Below the pieces are notes generated by a model, which did not search any database, was not told the origin of the DNA, and was given only the letters and a program-made list of their open reading frames with translations. 22,314 nt of DNA, from the NCBI GenBank assembly GCA_018376855.1, contig JAHAAN010000012.1:1-22314 (forward strand). The letters run 5' to 3'. Both the position numbers and the translations under genes were made by a program. Position 1 is the first letter of the stretch, and every line of letters begins with the position of its first letter. Below, piece by piece: positions 1 through 6,632 of this stretch. The stretch is from Clostridiales bacterium. GTDB taxonomy: Bacteria > Bacillota > Clostridia > Christensenellales > QALW01.

Positions 1-985
1 CCCTCACGCGGGGAGCGTGGATTGAAATTATTAACGTTACGCAGCGTTATGTGCATCTTGCAAGTCGCTCCCTCACGCGGGGAGCGTGGATTGAAATTCT
101 ATTTTTAGTCTTATGTTATGTGTGTCTGATGCGTCGCTCCCTCACGCGGGGAGCGTGGATTGAAATCATCTTGCTGAGGTTGCCGCGACTACAACTGGAC
201 GTCGCTCCCTCACGCGGGGAGCGTGGATTGAAATAGCTTGGCAAAAAGCGCATTATTGTGCCAGCACGGTCGCTCCCTCACGCGGGGAGCGTGGATTGAA
301 ATCCTATTTTTAGTCTTATGTTATGTGTGTCTGATGGTCGCTCCCTCACGCGGGGAGCGTGGATTGAAATTGCAACATGTATACGAGGACTGCAAGGCAA
401 TGTTTGTCGCTCCCTCACGCGGGGAGCGTGGATTGAAATTGCTTGTTGTGGCTTACAAGGCGATTAAAGTTTCTGTCGCTCCCTCACGCGGGGAGCGTGG
501 ATTGAAATAAGCTGAATATCTGACTTAAACTTGCCCGACGTATCGTCGCTCCCTCACGCGGGGAGCGTGGATTGAAATGATGCTGCAAGAGGTTACACAA
601 CAACGCAAACAGCGTCGCTCCCTCACGCGGGGAGCGTGGATTGAAATTTCGCGTCATGAACAGATCATAGCCGAATACAAAGGTCGCTCCCTCACGCGGG
701 GAGCGTGGATTGAAATTTTCGAGGTTGACCGTCTTTTAGTAGTAAAAAAAGTCGCTCCCCACACGGGGAGCGTGGATTGAAATTATAACTTTTCTTTTCG
801 TTGTGCTTGCTGTGCTTGTCGCTCCCTCACGCGGGGAGCGTGGATTGAAATTCAATCCGGTAACGACCAAGATCATCAAAATCAGTCGCTCCCTCACGCG
901 GGGAGTGTGGATTGAAATACTATGATGGGCAATATGGCGCGGATGTTTTTGGTCGCTCCATCACACAGGGAGCGAGGATTAAAAT
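1..985 (+). CRISPR. CRISPR array, type I-C-like repeats, leader-distal end
   Basis: There are fifteen repeats and fourteen spacers. The repeat unit is 34 nt, starts GTCGCTCC and ends GTGGATTGAAAT, with a CGCTCCC/GGGAGCG stem, which is the signature of type I-C repeats. Repeats lie at 1-28 (cut by the window edge), 64-97, 133-166, 201-234, 269-302, 337-370, 406-439, 475-508, 545-578, 614-647, 683-716, 751-783 (a 33-nt variant), 818-851, 885-918 (one C-to-T change) and 952-985 (degenerate). Spacers are 33-36 nt. Decay at the right end and the ATTGAAAT 3' end both put the leader, and presumably cas genes, to the left outside the window. The subtype rests on the repeat only, since no cas gene is visible. 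Confidence 0.97.
952..985 (+). repeat. Degenerate terminal CRISPR repeat
   Basis: This copy keeps GTCGCTCC at the start and AAAAT at the end but has several substitutions, such as TCACACAGGG in the stem-loop and GAGGATTAAAAT at the end. Terminal repeats far from the leader usually accumulate changes like these. It marks the trailer end of the array. Confidence 0.85.
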
Positions 986-1014
986 TTGTGAATGGAATTT
1001 TCACGAAAATTGTA

Positions 1015-1087
1015 AAAAATCCCCCAAAGCATTTTCAAAAGCACAACAAATCTGTGTGCTTTTAGAGAATTCTTTTGGGGGATTTTT
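1015..1087. terminator. Bidirectional terminator between CRISPR array and rhaB
   Basis: The outer arms AAAAATCCCCCAAA (1015-1028) and TTTGGGGGATTTTT (1074-1087) pair perfectly. An inner hairpin pairs AAAAGCACA (1037-1045) with TGTGCTTTT (1055-1063). T-runs leave the stem on both strands, so the structure can stop rhaB transcripts on the minus strand and array transcripts on the plus strand. A further small hairpin (AATTTT/AAAATT, 996-1011) precedes it. Confidence 0.85.
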
Positions 1088-1107
1088 ATAAATAGTTAAA
1101 GAGAAAT

Positions 1108-2574
1108 TTACAGTAATTTTTTAAATGTTTCCATTTTTTTATTCCACACTTCGGTGTTTTCCGGATAATAGGTTACGGTTCCGAAGGAGTTTCCGATAAT
1201 TTGGCGCGCTTCTTTAATGTCTTTGATAGCGCCTAATGAGATTAATTGGCAAGCAATATTTCCTAATGCGGTTGCTTCGATAGGGCCGGCCACAACGGGA
1301 CGTTCAATTGCATTCGCAGTAAATTGGCATAAAAGCGTGTTTTGGCATCCGCCGCCGACGACATGCAGAACAGGAAGAGAATAACCGAGAATATCTTCTA
1401 ATCCTTGCAGGGACGCTTTATATTTTAAAGCCAAACTTTCAATTACACAGCGCATAACTTCTCCGATAGTTTGCGGCACATATTGTCCGGTTTTTTTGCA
1501 GTAGTTCTGAATCCGGTCAACCATCCCAAAGGGAGGCATGAATACGGGATCATCTGGATTGATGAAACAATCAGGGCTGTTGGTTTCAGTTGCCATTTTG
1601 CAAAGTTCTCCGAAACCATAGCATTGCCCCTGCTTGTCCCACTGGCGTTTGCATTCGTTAATAATCCATAACCCCATAATATTTTTAAGCAGACGAACCG
1701 TGTTATTATAGCCGCCTTCGTTTGTGAAGTTGAGAGCTTGAGCTGTTTCTGTCAAATAAGGTTTCGGTGTTTCGCTGCCTAACAATGACCATGTTCCGCT
1801 GGAAATATAGGCGAAGCAGTCTTCAGAAACAGGAACAGCCATAACGGCACTGGCAGTATCGTGTTGAGCAACGCTAATGACTTTCGGGCAGTAATTTAAT
1901 CCTAATTCTTTAATGACATCATCTTTTAACATGCCGATCTGTGTACCGGGCTTAACCATTCTTTGCAGTAATTTTGTTGGTAAACCGAGAGTTTCGAGCA
2001 GTTCTTTGTCGATCTCTTTGGTAGAAGGATTTAAAAATTGAGAAGTGCTGGCAATCGTTTCTTCGCAGACTTTCTCGCCTGTTAAAAAATAGGCAAACAA
2101 GTCCGGCATGAAAAGCATGACTTGAGCGGAATTCAAAAGCTCGGGCTTGTTCAGTTTCAATGCATACATTTGATACAGGGTGTTAATTGATGCAATCTGA
2201 GAGCCAGTTCTGCCGTACAGTGCAGAGTTTGGAATAATTTTAGAGACTTCTTCAATCATGCCGTCTGTACGGGAGTCGCGGTAGTGAACAGGATTTCCGA
2301 GCAATGCGCCATCTTTGTCGAGTAGGCCAAAATCTACTCCCCATGTGTCAATACCGAGGCTTTCAATATCAGTATCTCCCTGCTGCTGTGCTTTTAAAAG
2401 TCCTTGCTTCAGTTCATGAAATAAGCGAAGCGCATCCCAGTATAAAGTGCCGCCGATTTCAACCGGCTCATTTAGGAAACGATGGATCTCTGTTAGAGTA
2501 ATTTTGTTTCCGTCGTATTCGCCCAAAATGGCGCGGCCGCTGGAAGCGCCGTAATCAAAGGCCAAAACTTTCAT
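1108..2574 (-). CDS. rhaB: Rhamnulokinase
   Basis: This 488-residue protein is a FGGY-family sugar kinase that phosphorylates L-rhamnulose to L-rhamnulose 1-phosphate with ATP in the cytoplasm, the second step of L-rhamnose catabolism. The N-terminal phosphate-binding motif DYGASSGRAILG (7-18) is typical of RhaB. IDTWGVD (75-81) and HYRD (97-100) are sugar-site motifs. VAQHDTASAV contains Asp239, which lines up with the catalytic base of the E. coli enzyme, and VVGGGCQN is the C-terminal nucleotide-binding loop. Length is normal for the family. The gene stands alone, with its own promoter-like sequence upstream and a strong terminator downstream. No isomerase, aldolase or regulator gene for rhamnose is in the window, so those must be elsewhere. 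Confidence 0.95.
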   Translation of the reverse strand: MKVLAFDYGASSGRAILGEYDGNKITLTEIHRFLNEPVEIGGTLYWDALRLFHELKQGLLKAQQQGDTDIESLGIDTWGVDFGLLDKDGALLGNPVHYRDSRTDGMIEEVSKIIPNSALYGRTGSQIASINTLYQMYALKLNKPELLNSAQVMLFMPDLFAYFLTGEKVCEETIASTSQFLNPSTKEIDKELLETLGLPTKLLQRMVKPGTQIGMLKDDVIKELGLNYCPKVISVAQHDTASAVMAVPVSEDCFAYISSGTWSLLGSETPKPYLTETAQALNFTNEGGYNNTVRLLKNIMGLWIINECKRQWDKQGQCYGFGELCKMATETNSPDCFINPDDPVFMPPFGMVDRIQNYCKKTGQYVPQTIGEVMRCVIESLALKYKASLQGLEDILGYSLPVLHVVGGGCQNTLLCQFTANAIERPVVAGPIEATALGNIACQLISLGAIKDIKEARQIIGNSFGTVTYYPENTEVWNKKMETFKKLL

Positions 2575-2606
2575 GTGTGTATACCACCATTCTTTTTTAT
2601 TTTATG

Positions 2607-2635
2607 GTATTAGGGAGCAAATCAGCTCATACCAA
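2607..2635 (-). promoter_or_regulatory. Candidate rhaB promoter with overlapping inverted repeat
   Basis: On the minus strand TTGGTA (2630-2635) and TAATAC (2607-2612) are 17 bases apart, a plausible sigma-A pair about 35 bases before the rhaB start. GGTAT in the -35 and ATACC in the -10 form an inverted repeat, and a further ACCA(N5)TGGT repeat lies just beyond. This looks like a repressor site, but the regulator is unknown. Confidence 0.45.
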
Positions 2636-2684
2636 TTCATGGTGTTATTATAATATAAATTGAAAGAAAATAAAAGTATAAAAT

Positions 2685-2718
2685 AACGGAGAATGAACGA
2701 AAGTCGTTATTCTCCGTT
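2685..2718 (-). terminator. Terminator of the ABC importer operon
   Basis: AACGGAGAAT (2685-2694) pairs with ATTCTCCGTT (2709-2718), and AACG/CGTT extends the stem inward with one bulged base. On the minus strand the stem is followed by ATTTTATACTTTT. It lies 7 bases beyond the permease stop codon. Confidence 0.8.
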
Positions 2719-2725
2719 AAAAAGT

Positions 2726-3541
2726 TTATTGTTTGTCAACAAGCTTGGCATGTATCCATTTTTCAAGTAATGCTACAAGATAGTACATGACTCCGGCAAG
2801 CACACAAAGCACTAAAACTCCGCACATAACTAAATCAAGCTTAAAAACTTGGCCGCCATATACAATCAGATAACCAAGCCCTGCTTTAGAAACGAGAAAT
2901 TCACCCATGATGACACCAACCCATGACATGCCAACATTGATTTTTAGAACGGAAATCATAGTAGGGATGCTGGCGGGAAAGATAAGCTGGCAAAAAATCT
3001 GTCGCTTATTTGCACCAAGAGTTTGCATCAGCATGATTTTTTCATTATCAACCTCTGTGTAACCGTTTAGTACGCCGATAATTGTAACAACCAGCGAGAT
3101 CAGCAGTGTAATTGTAACGATTGCACCCATTCCGGCACCGACCCATACGATAATAATTGGCCCTAAAGCGATTTTAGGAAGAGCGTTAAGCACTACGAGA
3201 TACGGGTCAAATACACGGCGGGCAAAGTCGCTGTACCATAGCATAATAGCGATCAACACACCCAAAACGGTTCCGACACTAAAGCCAATGAGTGTTTCCC
3301 AAAGCGTCGTACCCACATGAAGCCATAAACTGCCTTCGCGTAAAAGATTAACGAAGGTAGCTGCAGCTCTGCTGGGGGAAGAAACGATAAAGGCATCTAT
3401 TACACCTAGTTGAGCCAACAATTCCCATATTCCGAAAAAGAATATAAGAAGCGCTGCTTGGCAAATCCAAATCAATCTTTTTCGGCGTTTGATTTTTTTT
3501 AAATACATTAGGTGTTCATTAGAATAATTATTCTTCTGCAT
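2726..3541 (-). CDS. ABC importer permease, SsuC/TauC-like
   Basis: This 271-residue membrane protein belongs to the binding-protein-dependent transport permease family used for sulfonates, nitrate, taurine and thiamine precursors. It starts with a basic cytoplasmic tail, then has about six hydrophobic segments. The sequence LGANKRQIFCQLIFPASIP is the EAA loop that contacts the ATPase. I chose the ATG at 3541 because AAGGAG sits 10 bases upstream; the longer reading frame to 3628 begins with TTG inside the ATPase gene and adds 29 residues unlike the family. The gene overlaps the ATPase gene by 14 bases, so translation is probably coupled. The substrate cannot be told from the permease. Confidence 0.88.
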   Translation of the reverse strand: MQKNNYSNEHLMYLKKIKRRKRLIWICQAALLIFFFGIWELLAQLGVIDAFIVSSPSRAAATFVNLLREGSLWLHVGTTLWETLIGFSVGTVLGVLIAIMLWYSDFARRVFDPYLVVLNALPKIALGPIIIVWVGAGMGAIVTITLLISLVVTIIGVLNGYTEVDNEKIMLMQTLGANKRQIFCQLIFPASIPTMISVLKINVGMSWVGVIMGEFLVSKAGLGYLIVYGGQVFKLDLVMCGVLVLCVLAGVMYYLVALLEKWIHAKLVDKQ

Positions 3542-4319
3542 TATAATCAAGCTCCTTCCAAATGCAGTCAAAATATTTGGAAAATTCCGGCGATTGTCGT
3601 TTTTCCGTGACGGTTTTAGCGTTTTCAAACGAAATCGGCAAGATCATTTTTACTTTGCCAGGCCGTTGGGTAAAGATAATAATCCGGTCCGCTAAACTGA
3701 TTGCTTCGGATATATCGTGCGTTACCAAAATGGCAGTTTTGTCTTGCCCGCGAATGATAGAGGCGATATCGTCAGACACGTGAATGCGCGTTTGATAATC
3801 GAGCGCGGAAAAAGGCTCGTCTAATAACAGGAGACTGGGTTGTAATGCAAGTGTTCGGATCAGAGCTGCACGCTGGCGCATTCCCCCTGAAAGCTGTTTG
3901 GGAAAGCTGTATTTAAATTCAGAAAGCCCATATTGATTGAGAAGACCGTCAACATAGCTTTGCATTTCGGGAGTATCTTTTTTTTGTATTTTAAGCCCTA
4001 ATCGTGTATTGTTCCAGATATTGCTCCAAGGAAACAAGTGATCGTGTTGAAGCATATATCCTACTTGCTGCTGTGTGCTTTGATCTATAGGCGAACCCTG
4101 AAAAAGAATCTTTCCGTGCGTAGGGGTAAGGATTCCGGCGATCAGTGAAAGAATCGTGGTTTTACCACAGCCGGACGGTCCGACTAAAACGATGAATTCG
4201 CCTTTTTTTATTTGAAAAGAAACATTTTCCAATGCGGTTGTTTCGCCTTGAGAGGCGTGATATTTTAAGGAGACATCGTTTAATTCTACGAGTGTCTCTG
4301 AGTCATTTTTCTCAAGCAT
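3528..4319 (-). CDS. ABC importer ATP-binding protein, SsuB/TauB-like
   Basis: This 263-residue ATPase drives the importer encoded with it. All motifs are intact: Walker A GPSGCGKTT (47-55), Q-loop Gln91, signature LSGGM (143-147), Walker B LLLLDEP (163-169), D-loop SALD, and switch His201 in VTHD. The closest family is the nitrate/sulfonate/taurine group (SsuB, TauB, ThiZ). The start at 4319 has a strong GGAAGGAGG site upstream. It lies between the binding-protein and permease genes but follows a terminator, so it is probably transcribed partly from its own promoter. Confidence 0.93.
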   Translation of the reverse strand: MLEKNDSETLVELNDVSLKYHASQGETTALENVSFQIKKGEFIVLVGPSGCGKTTILSLIAGILTPTHGKILFQGSPIDQSTQQQVGYMLQHDHLFPWSNIWNNTRLGLKIQKKDTPEMQSYVDGLLNQYGLSEFKYSFPKQLSGGMRQRAALIRTLALQPSLLLLDEPFSALDYQTRIHVSDDIASIIRGQDKTAILVTHDISEAISLADRIIIFTQRPGKVKMILPISFENAKTVTEKRQSPEFSKYFDCIWKELDYNAEE

Positions 4320-4350
4320 TTTGGTTATTCCTCCTTCCGATGTATATTTT

Positions 4351-4379
4351 ATAATATGAAGCAGGGGAAAGGGGTGTAA
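4351..4379 (-). promoter_or_regulatory. Candidate promoter for the ATPase-permease pair
   Basis: On the minus strand TTACAC (4374-4379) and TATTAT (4351-4356) are separated by 17 bases, about 32 bases before the ATPase start and after the terminator that closes the binding-protein gene. The match to the sigma-A consensus is moderate. Confidence 0.4.
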
Positions 4380-4397
4380 CTGTGCATCTATGAAGAA

Positions 4398-4433
4398 AAG
4401 CCCTAAAACAGAGAGCTTCTGTTTTTAGGGCTT
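4398..4433 (-). terminator. Intra-operon terminator after the binding-protein gene
   Basis: AAGCCCTAAAACAGA (4398-4412) pairs with the reverse partner at 4418-4433 with one bulge, and the minus strand continues TTTTCTTC. It begins about 15 bases past the stop of the binding-protein gene. Partial read-through here would make more binding protein than ATPase and permease. Confidence 0.7.
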
Positions 4434-4447
4434 ATGTGTGTTGGAGT

Positions 4448-5440
4448 TTAGTTTTGGAGCTTTTTTGCAAACGAGTTGTCTGCTACAGTATTGAAATCAG
4501 GTGATTGAGAAATAATGCCTGCATCGGTAATGATTTCAATTAAACGGTTGTAAGCTTCTTCCTCCATAGCAGGCGAGTCTGTCCATACATCAATAGAACG
4601 ATAACGTTCGATAACGGTTTTTAGAAGAGTTTCGTCGTTATCGGGGAATGAAGGAGCCAATGCCTGAGCGATTTCATTGACGGAGGCGGTTTTAATCCAT
4701 TGCTGCGATTTATAAAGTGCGCGCAGAAAACGATCTATTGTGTCGGTATTTTTTTTCGCAAAGCTTTTTAGCACCATAAAGCAGGTATAAGGAACCTCGC
4801 CGCTTTCTTGGCCGATAGAGGCAACGATGTATCCTTGAGATGCTAACTCTACTGTAGAAGCTACGGGCTCAAACAACGCAACATAGTCATCCTCACCGCC
4901 GATAAAGGCTCCGCCCATCAGATCAAATTGCACATCTGTGCGGACAGTGGCATCTACATTGGGAATAATATTATTTTTTTTCATGACATATTCCAACATC
5001 ATTTGCGGCATACCACCTTTGCGCCCGCCGATAATGCTTGTGCCTCTTAATTTTTCCCATGTAAACTCAGGATCCGGCTGCTTTCCTAAAAGAAAAGAAC
5101 CGTCGCGTTTTGTGAGCTGACCAATTACGACGGCATGGTCTTCGCGCCCTTCATTACATACATACACAGCTGTTTCGGGTCCCATCAATCCGATATCCGC
5201 GTGTCCGGATAATAATGCTGTCATGGATTTGTCGGAACCGCCACCGTTGGTCAATTCGATTTCTAAGCCTTCTTCATCGAAATAACCTAAATTGATAGCT
5301 GCATAAAATGGGGCATAGAAAATGGAGTGAGTGACTTCGTTGATTCTAAGTGTTGTTTTTTGTTTTTGCTCACTGCATCCGACGGCTAATATTCCGATCA
5401 ACAGTATGCAGCATAGAATTGAAAAAATCTTTTTGAGCAT
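4448..5440 (-). CDS. ABC importer substrate-binding lipoprotein, NMT1/SsuA-like
   Basis: The 330-residue protein starts with a lipoprotein signal: basic MLKK, a hydrophobic stretch, and the lipobox LAVGC with the lipidated Cys22. The mature part begins with RINEVTHSIFYAPFYAAINLGYF, cut short here as the typical opening of NMT1/THI5-like binding proteins, which capture sulfonates, taurine, nitrate or pyrimidine precursors outside the membrane. ALLSGHADIGLMGPE is the second conserved segment. AGGAGG precedes the ATG. No riboswitch fits in the short upstream region, so a thiamine role has no regulatory support. The true substrate is open. Confidence 0.88.
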   Translation of the reverse strand: MLKKIFSILCCILLIGILAVGCSEQKQKTTLRINEVTHSIFYAPFYAAINLGYFDEEGLEIELTNGGGSDKSMTALLSGHADIGLMGPETAVYVCNEGREDHAVVIGQLTKRDGSFLLGKQPDPEFTWEKLRGTSIIGGRKGGMPQMMLEYVMKKNNIIPNVDATVRTDVQFDLMGGAFIGGEDDYVALFEPVASTVELASQGYIVASIGQESGEVPYTCFMVLKSFAKKNTDTIDRFLRALYKSQQWIKTASVNEIAQALAPSFPDNDETLLKTVIERYRSIDVWTDSPAMEEEAYNRLIEIITDAGIISQSPDFNTVADNSFAKKLQN

Positions 5441-5510
5441 AAATGAAATTCCTCCTTTTGTTTTTTATACTATGCTGCTGAAAAAGATTTGTGATTTATG
5501 AAAAAAGTGA

Positions 5511-5539
5511 TAGACAAAATGCTTTATGATGTGTATAAT
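5511..5539 (+). promoter_or_regulatory. tRNA operon promoter
   Basis: TAGACA (5511-5516) and TATAAT (5534-5539) are 17 bases apart and end 18 bases before the first tRNA. The -10 is a perfect consensus match. Confidence 0.8.
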
Positions 5540-5557
5540 AGACTCGTTTGAAAGCTT

Positions 5558-5633
5558 GCCAATGTAGCTCAGCCGGTAGAGCAGCAGTTTCGTAAACTGC
5601 AGGTCAAGGGTTCGAGTCCCTTCATTGGCTCCA
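5558..5633 (+). tRNA. tRNA-Thr (anticodon CGU)
   Basis: It folds into a full cloverleaf: acceptor GCCAATG/CATTGGC, D stem GCTC/GAGC, anticodon stem GCAGT/ACTGC around loop TTCGTAA, T stem AAGGG/CCCTT around TTCGAGT, discriminator T and an encoded CCA. Anticodon CGU reads ACG. Confidence 0.96.
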
Positions 5634-5637
5634 TAAT

Positions 5638-5714
5638 CGAGGTGTAGCGCAGCTTGGTAGCGCGTTTGGTTCGGGACCAAAAGGTCGCAGGTTCAAATCC
5701 TGTCACCTCGACCA
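5638..5714 (+). tRNA. tRNA-Pro (anticodon CGG)
   Basis: It folds into a full cloverleaf: acceptor CGAGGTG/CACCTCG, D stem GCGC/GCGC, anticodon stem TTTGG/CCAAA around loop TTCGGGA, T stem GCAGG/CCTGT around TTCAAAT, discriminator A and an encoded CCA. Anticodon CGG reads CCG. It lies 4 bases after tRNA-Thr in the same transcript. Confidence 0.96.
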
Positions 5715-5724
5715 AAGAATATCG

Positions 5725-5761
5725 AAAGAAGTCGATTGTTGGAAAACAGTCGGCTTCTTTT
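5725..5761 (+). terminator. Terminator of the tRNA operon
   Basis: The arm 5725-5740 (AAAGAAGTCGATTGTT) pairs along all 16 positions with 5745-5760 (AACAGTCGGCTTCTTT), with two G-U pairs, around a GGAA tetraloop. The 3' arm supplies the T-rich end. Confidence 0.8.
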
Positions 5762-5762
5762 G

Positions 5763-5782
5763 GAATTTGCAGGAATTTGCAG
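5763..5782 (+). repeat. Perfect 10-bp tandem duplication
   Basis: GAATTTGCAG occurs twice back to back (5763-5772, 5773-5782), directly after the tRNA terminator and at the start of the remnant zone. Confidence 0.85.
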
Positions 5783-5811
5783 ATAAGAACGTACATGTAG
5801 GCGAGATTGTA

Positions 5812-5982
5812 ATGAATGAGTTTTTTGAATGGCTAAAAGAAAACAAAATCAGTATTAACGGTAAGTATAAAGGAAAATGATGGGGATCGGTCAACAAATC
5901 GGAAGACGGTGATTGGTATATTCGCATATGCGTTCAATATGATGAATATTTGGAATCTTTTTTATTGAATGAACCCGCTTAA
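5812..5982 (+). pseudogene. Small unidentified ORF interrupted by TGA
   Basis: From the ATG at 5812 the frame reads MNEFFEWLKENKISINGKYK, then meets an in-frame TGA at 5878-5880, then continues with protein-like sequence (WGSVNKSEDGDWYIRI and onward) to a TAA at 5980-5982. The frame is also open upstream of the ATG for about 16 codons, so this may be the tail of a longer gene. I do not recognise the family. The uniform protein-like composition on both sides of the stop suggests a gene broken by one nonsense change. There is no convincing ribosome site. Confidence 0.4.
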
Positions 5983-6160
5983 TGCAGGAACTGGTCAAAG
6001 CGTGTACAGGACATGAGGGGTGTGGGAGGTGTATAGAAGGCAAATGTGCTTTTACCGGTTTTGATTTAGTAAATCCGGCTGAAGAGCAACTTGAGTTAGC
6101 GAAAAGATTAATTAAATTCAGGATTAATGCTATTAAAGACGGACGAATTCCGAAATGCAG
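5982..6160 (+). pseudogene. Unidentified Cys-rich ORF fragment
   Basis: The ATG at 5982 overlaps the TAA of the preceding broken ORF by one base (TAATG), the arrangement of coupled genes. The first 50 residues look like real protein, with a Cys cluster HEGCGRCIEGKC followed by a helix-like stretch EEQLELAKRLIKFRINAIKDG. After about 6150 the frame runs into sequence that belongs to a GH127 gene in another frame, so this ORF has lost its natural end. I do not recognise the family. Coordinates of the break are approximate. Confidence 0.35.
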
Positions 6161-6184
6161 TTATATAAAAATAGAATACTGTAT

Positions 6185-6562
6185 GAATATAACGGTATGC
6201 CGGCAGGGACATTTACCGGTGACGAATGCCTTTCGGGGCTTGGTCCCATTCAGGGAACCGAATTGTGTTCTGTAACAGAGCTTATGTATTCCTATGAGCT
6301 TTTGTATACACATACCAGAGACAGAAAATGGGTTGAGCGTTTGGAAACAGTTGCTTTCAATGCGCTTTCCGCAACAATAAGCGATGATATGTGGACGCAT
6401 CAATACGATCAGTTGAGCAATCAGATTGCCTGCCAGAAATTTGAGGGTAAACCTATTTTTCGAACAAACAACGGTGAATCGCATTTATTTGGGTTAGAAC
6501 CCAGCTATGGATGTTGTACAGCAAAATTCAACCAAGGATGGCCGAAATTTGCGCTCTCTGCT
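6185..6562 (+). pseudogene. GH127 (beta-L-arabinofuranosidase-like) internal fragment
   Basis: About 125 codons match the core of the GH127/DUF1680 family, which removes beta-L-arabinofuranosyl groups. Recognisable motifs in order are GMPAGTFTGDE, GTELCSVTELMYSYELL, a WVERLE...FNAL segment, DDMWTHQYDQ, and YGCCTAKFNQGWPKFAL. The metal and nucleophile residues of the family (Glu and Cys in ELC, and the Cys pair in GCC) are present. The family is normally over 600 residues; here both ends are missing. The left side joins an unrelated frame near 6180 and the right side runs into LYRFVSIIIFVILC and a stop at 6619. It has no start signal and cannot make an active enzyme. Confidence 0.8.
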
Positions 6563-6632
6563 GGCTCGTTTGTTCTTTATCGGTTCGTTTCAATAATTAT
6601 TTTTGTTATCTTGTGCTGATAGGTTTTATATT

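Noticed and set aside
51..780. Open frames with repeated RSLTRGAWIEI or VAPSRGERGLK peptides
   Set aside because: They are translations of the CRISPR repeats and spacers; the peptide periodicity is the repeat itself.
3542..3628. Longer start for the importer permease
   Set aside because: It begins with TTG deep in the ATPase gene and lacks a ribosome site; the ATG at 3541 has AAGGAG.
5441..5510. Riboswitch before the NMT1-type binding protein
   Set aside because: The space is too short and has no recognisable aptamer pairing; the tRNA promoter follows.
5465..5796. Minus-strand frames with peptides such as NEGTRTLDLQFTK and VTGFEPATFWSR
   Set aside because: They are antisense to the two tRNA genes, a well-known source of false hypothetical proteins.
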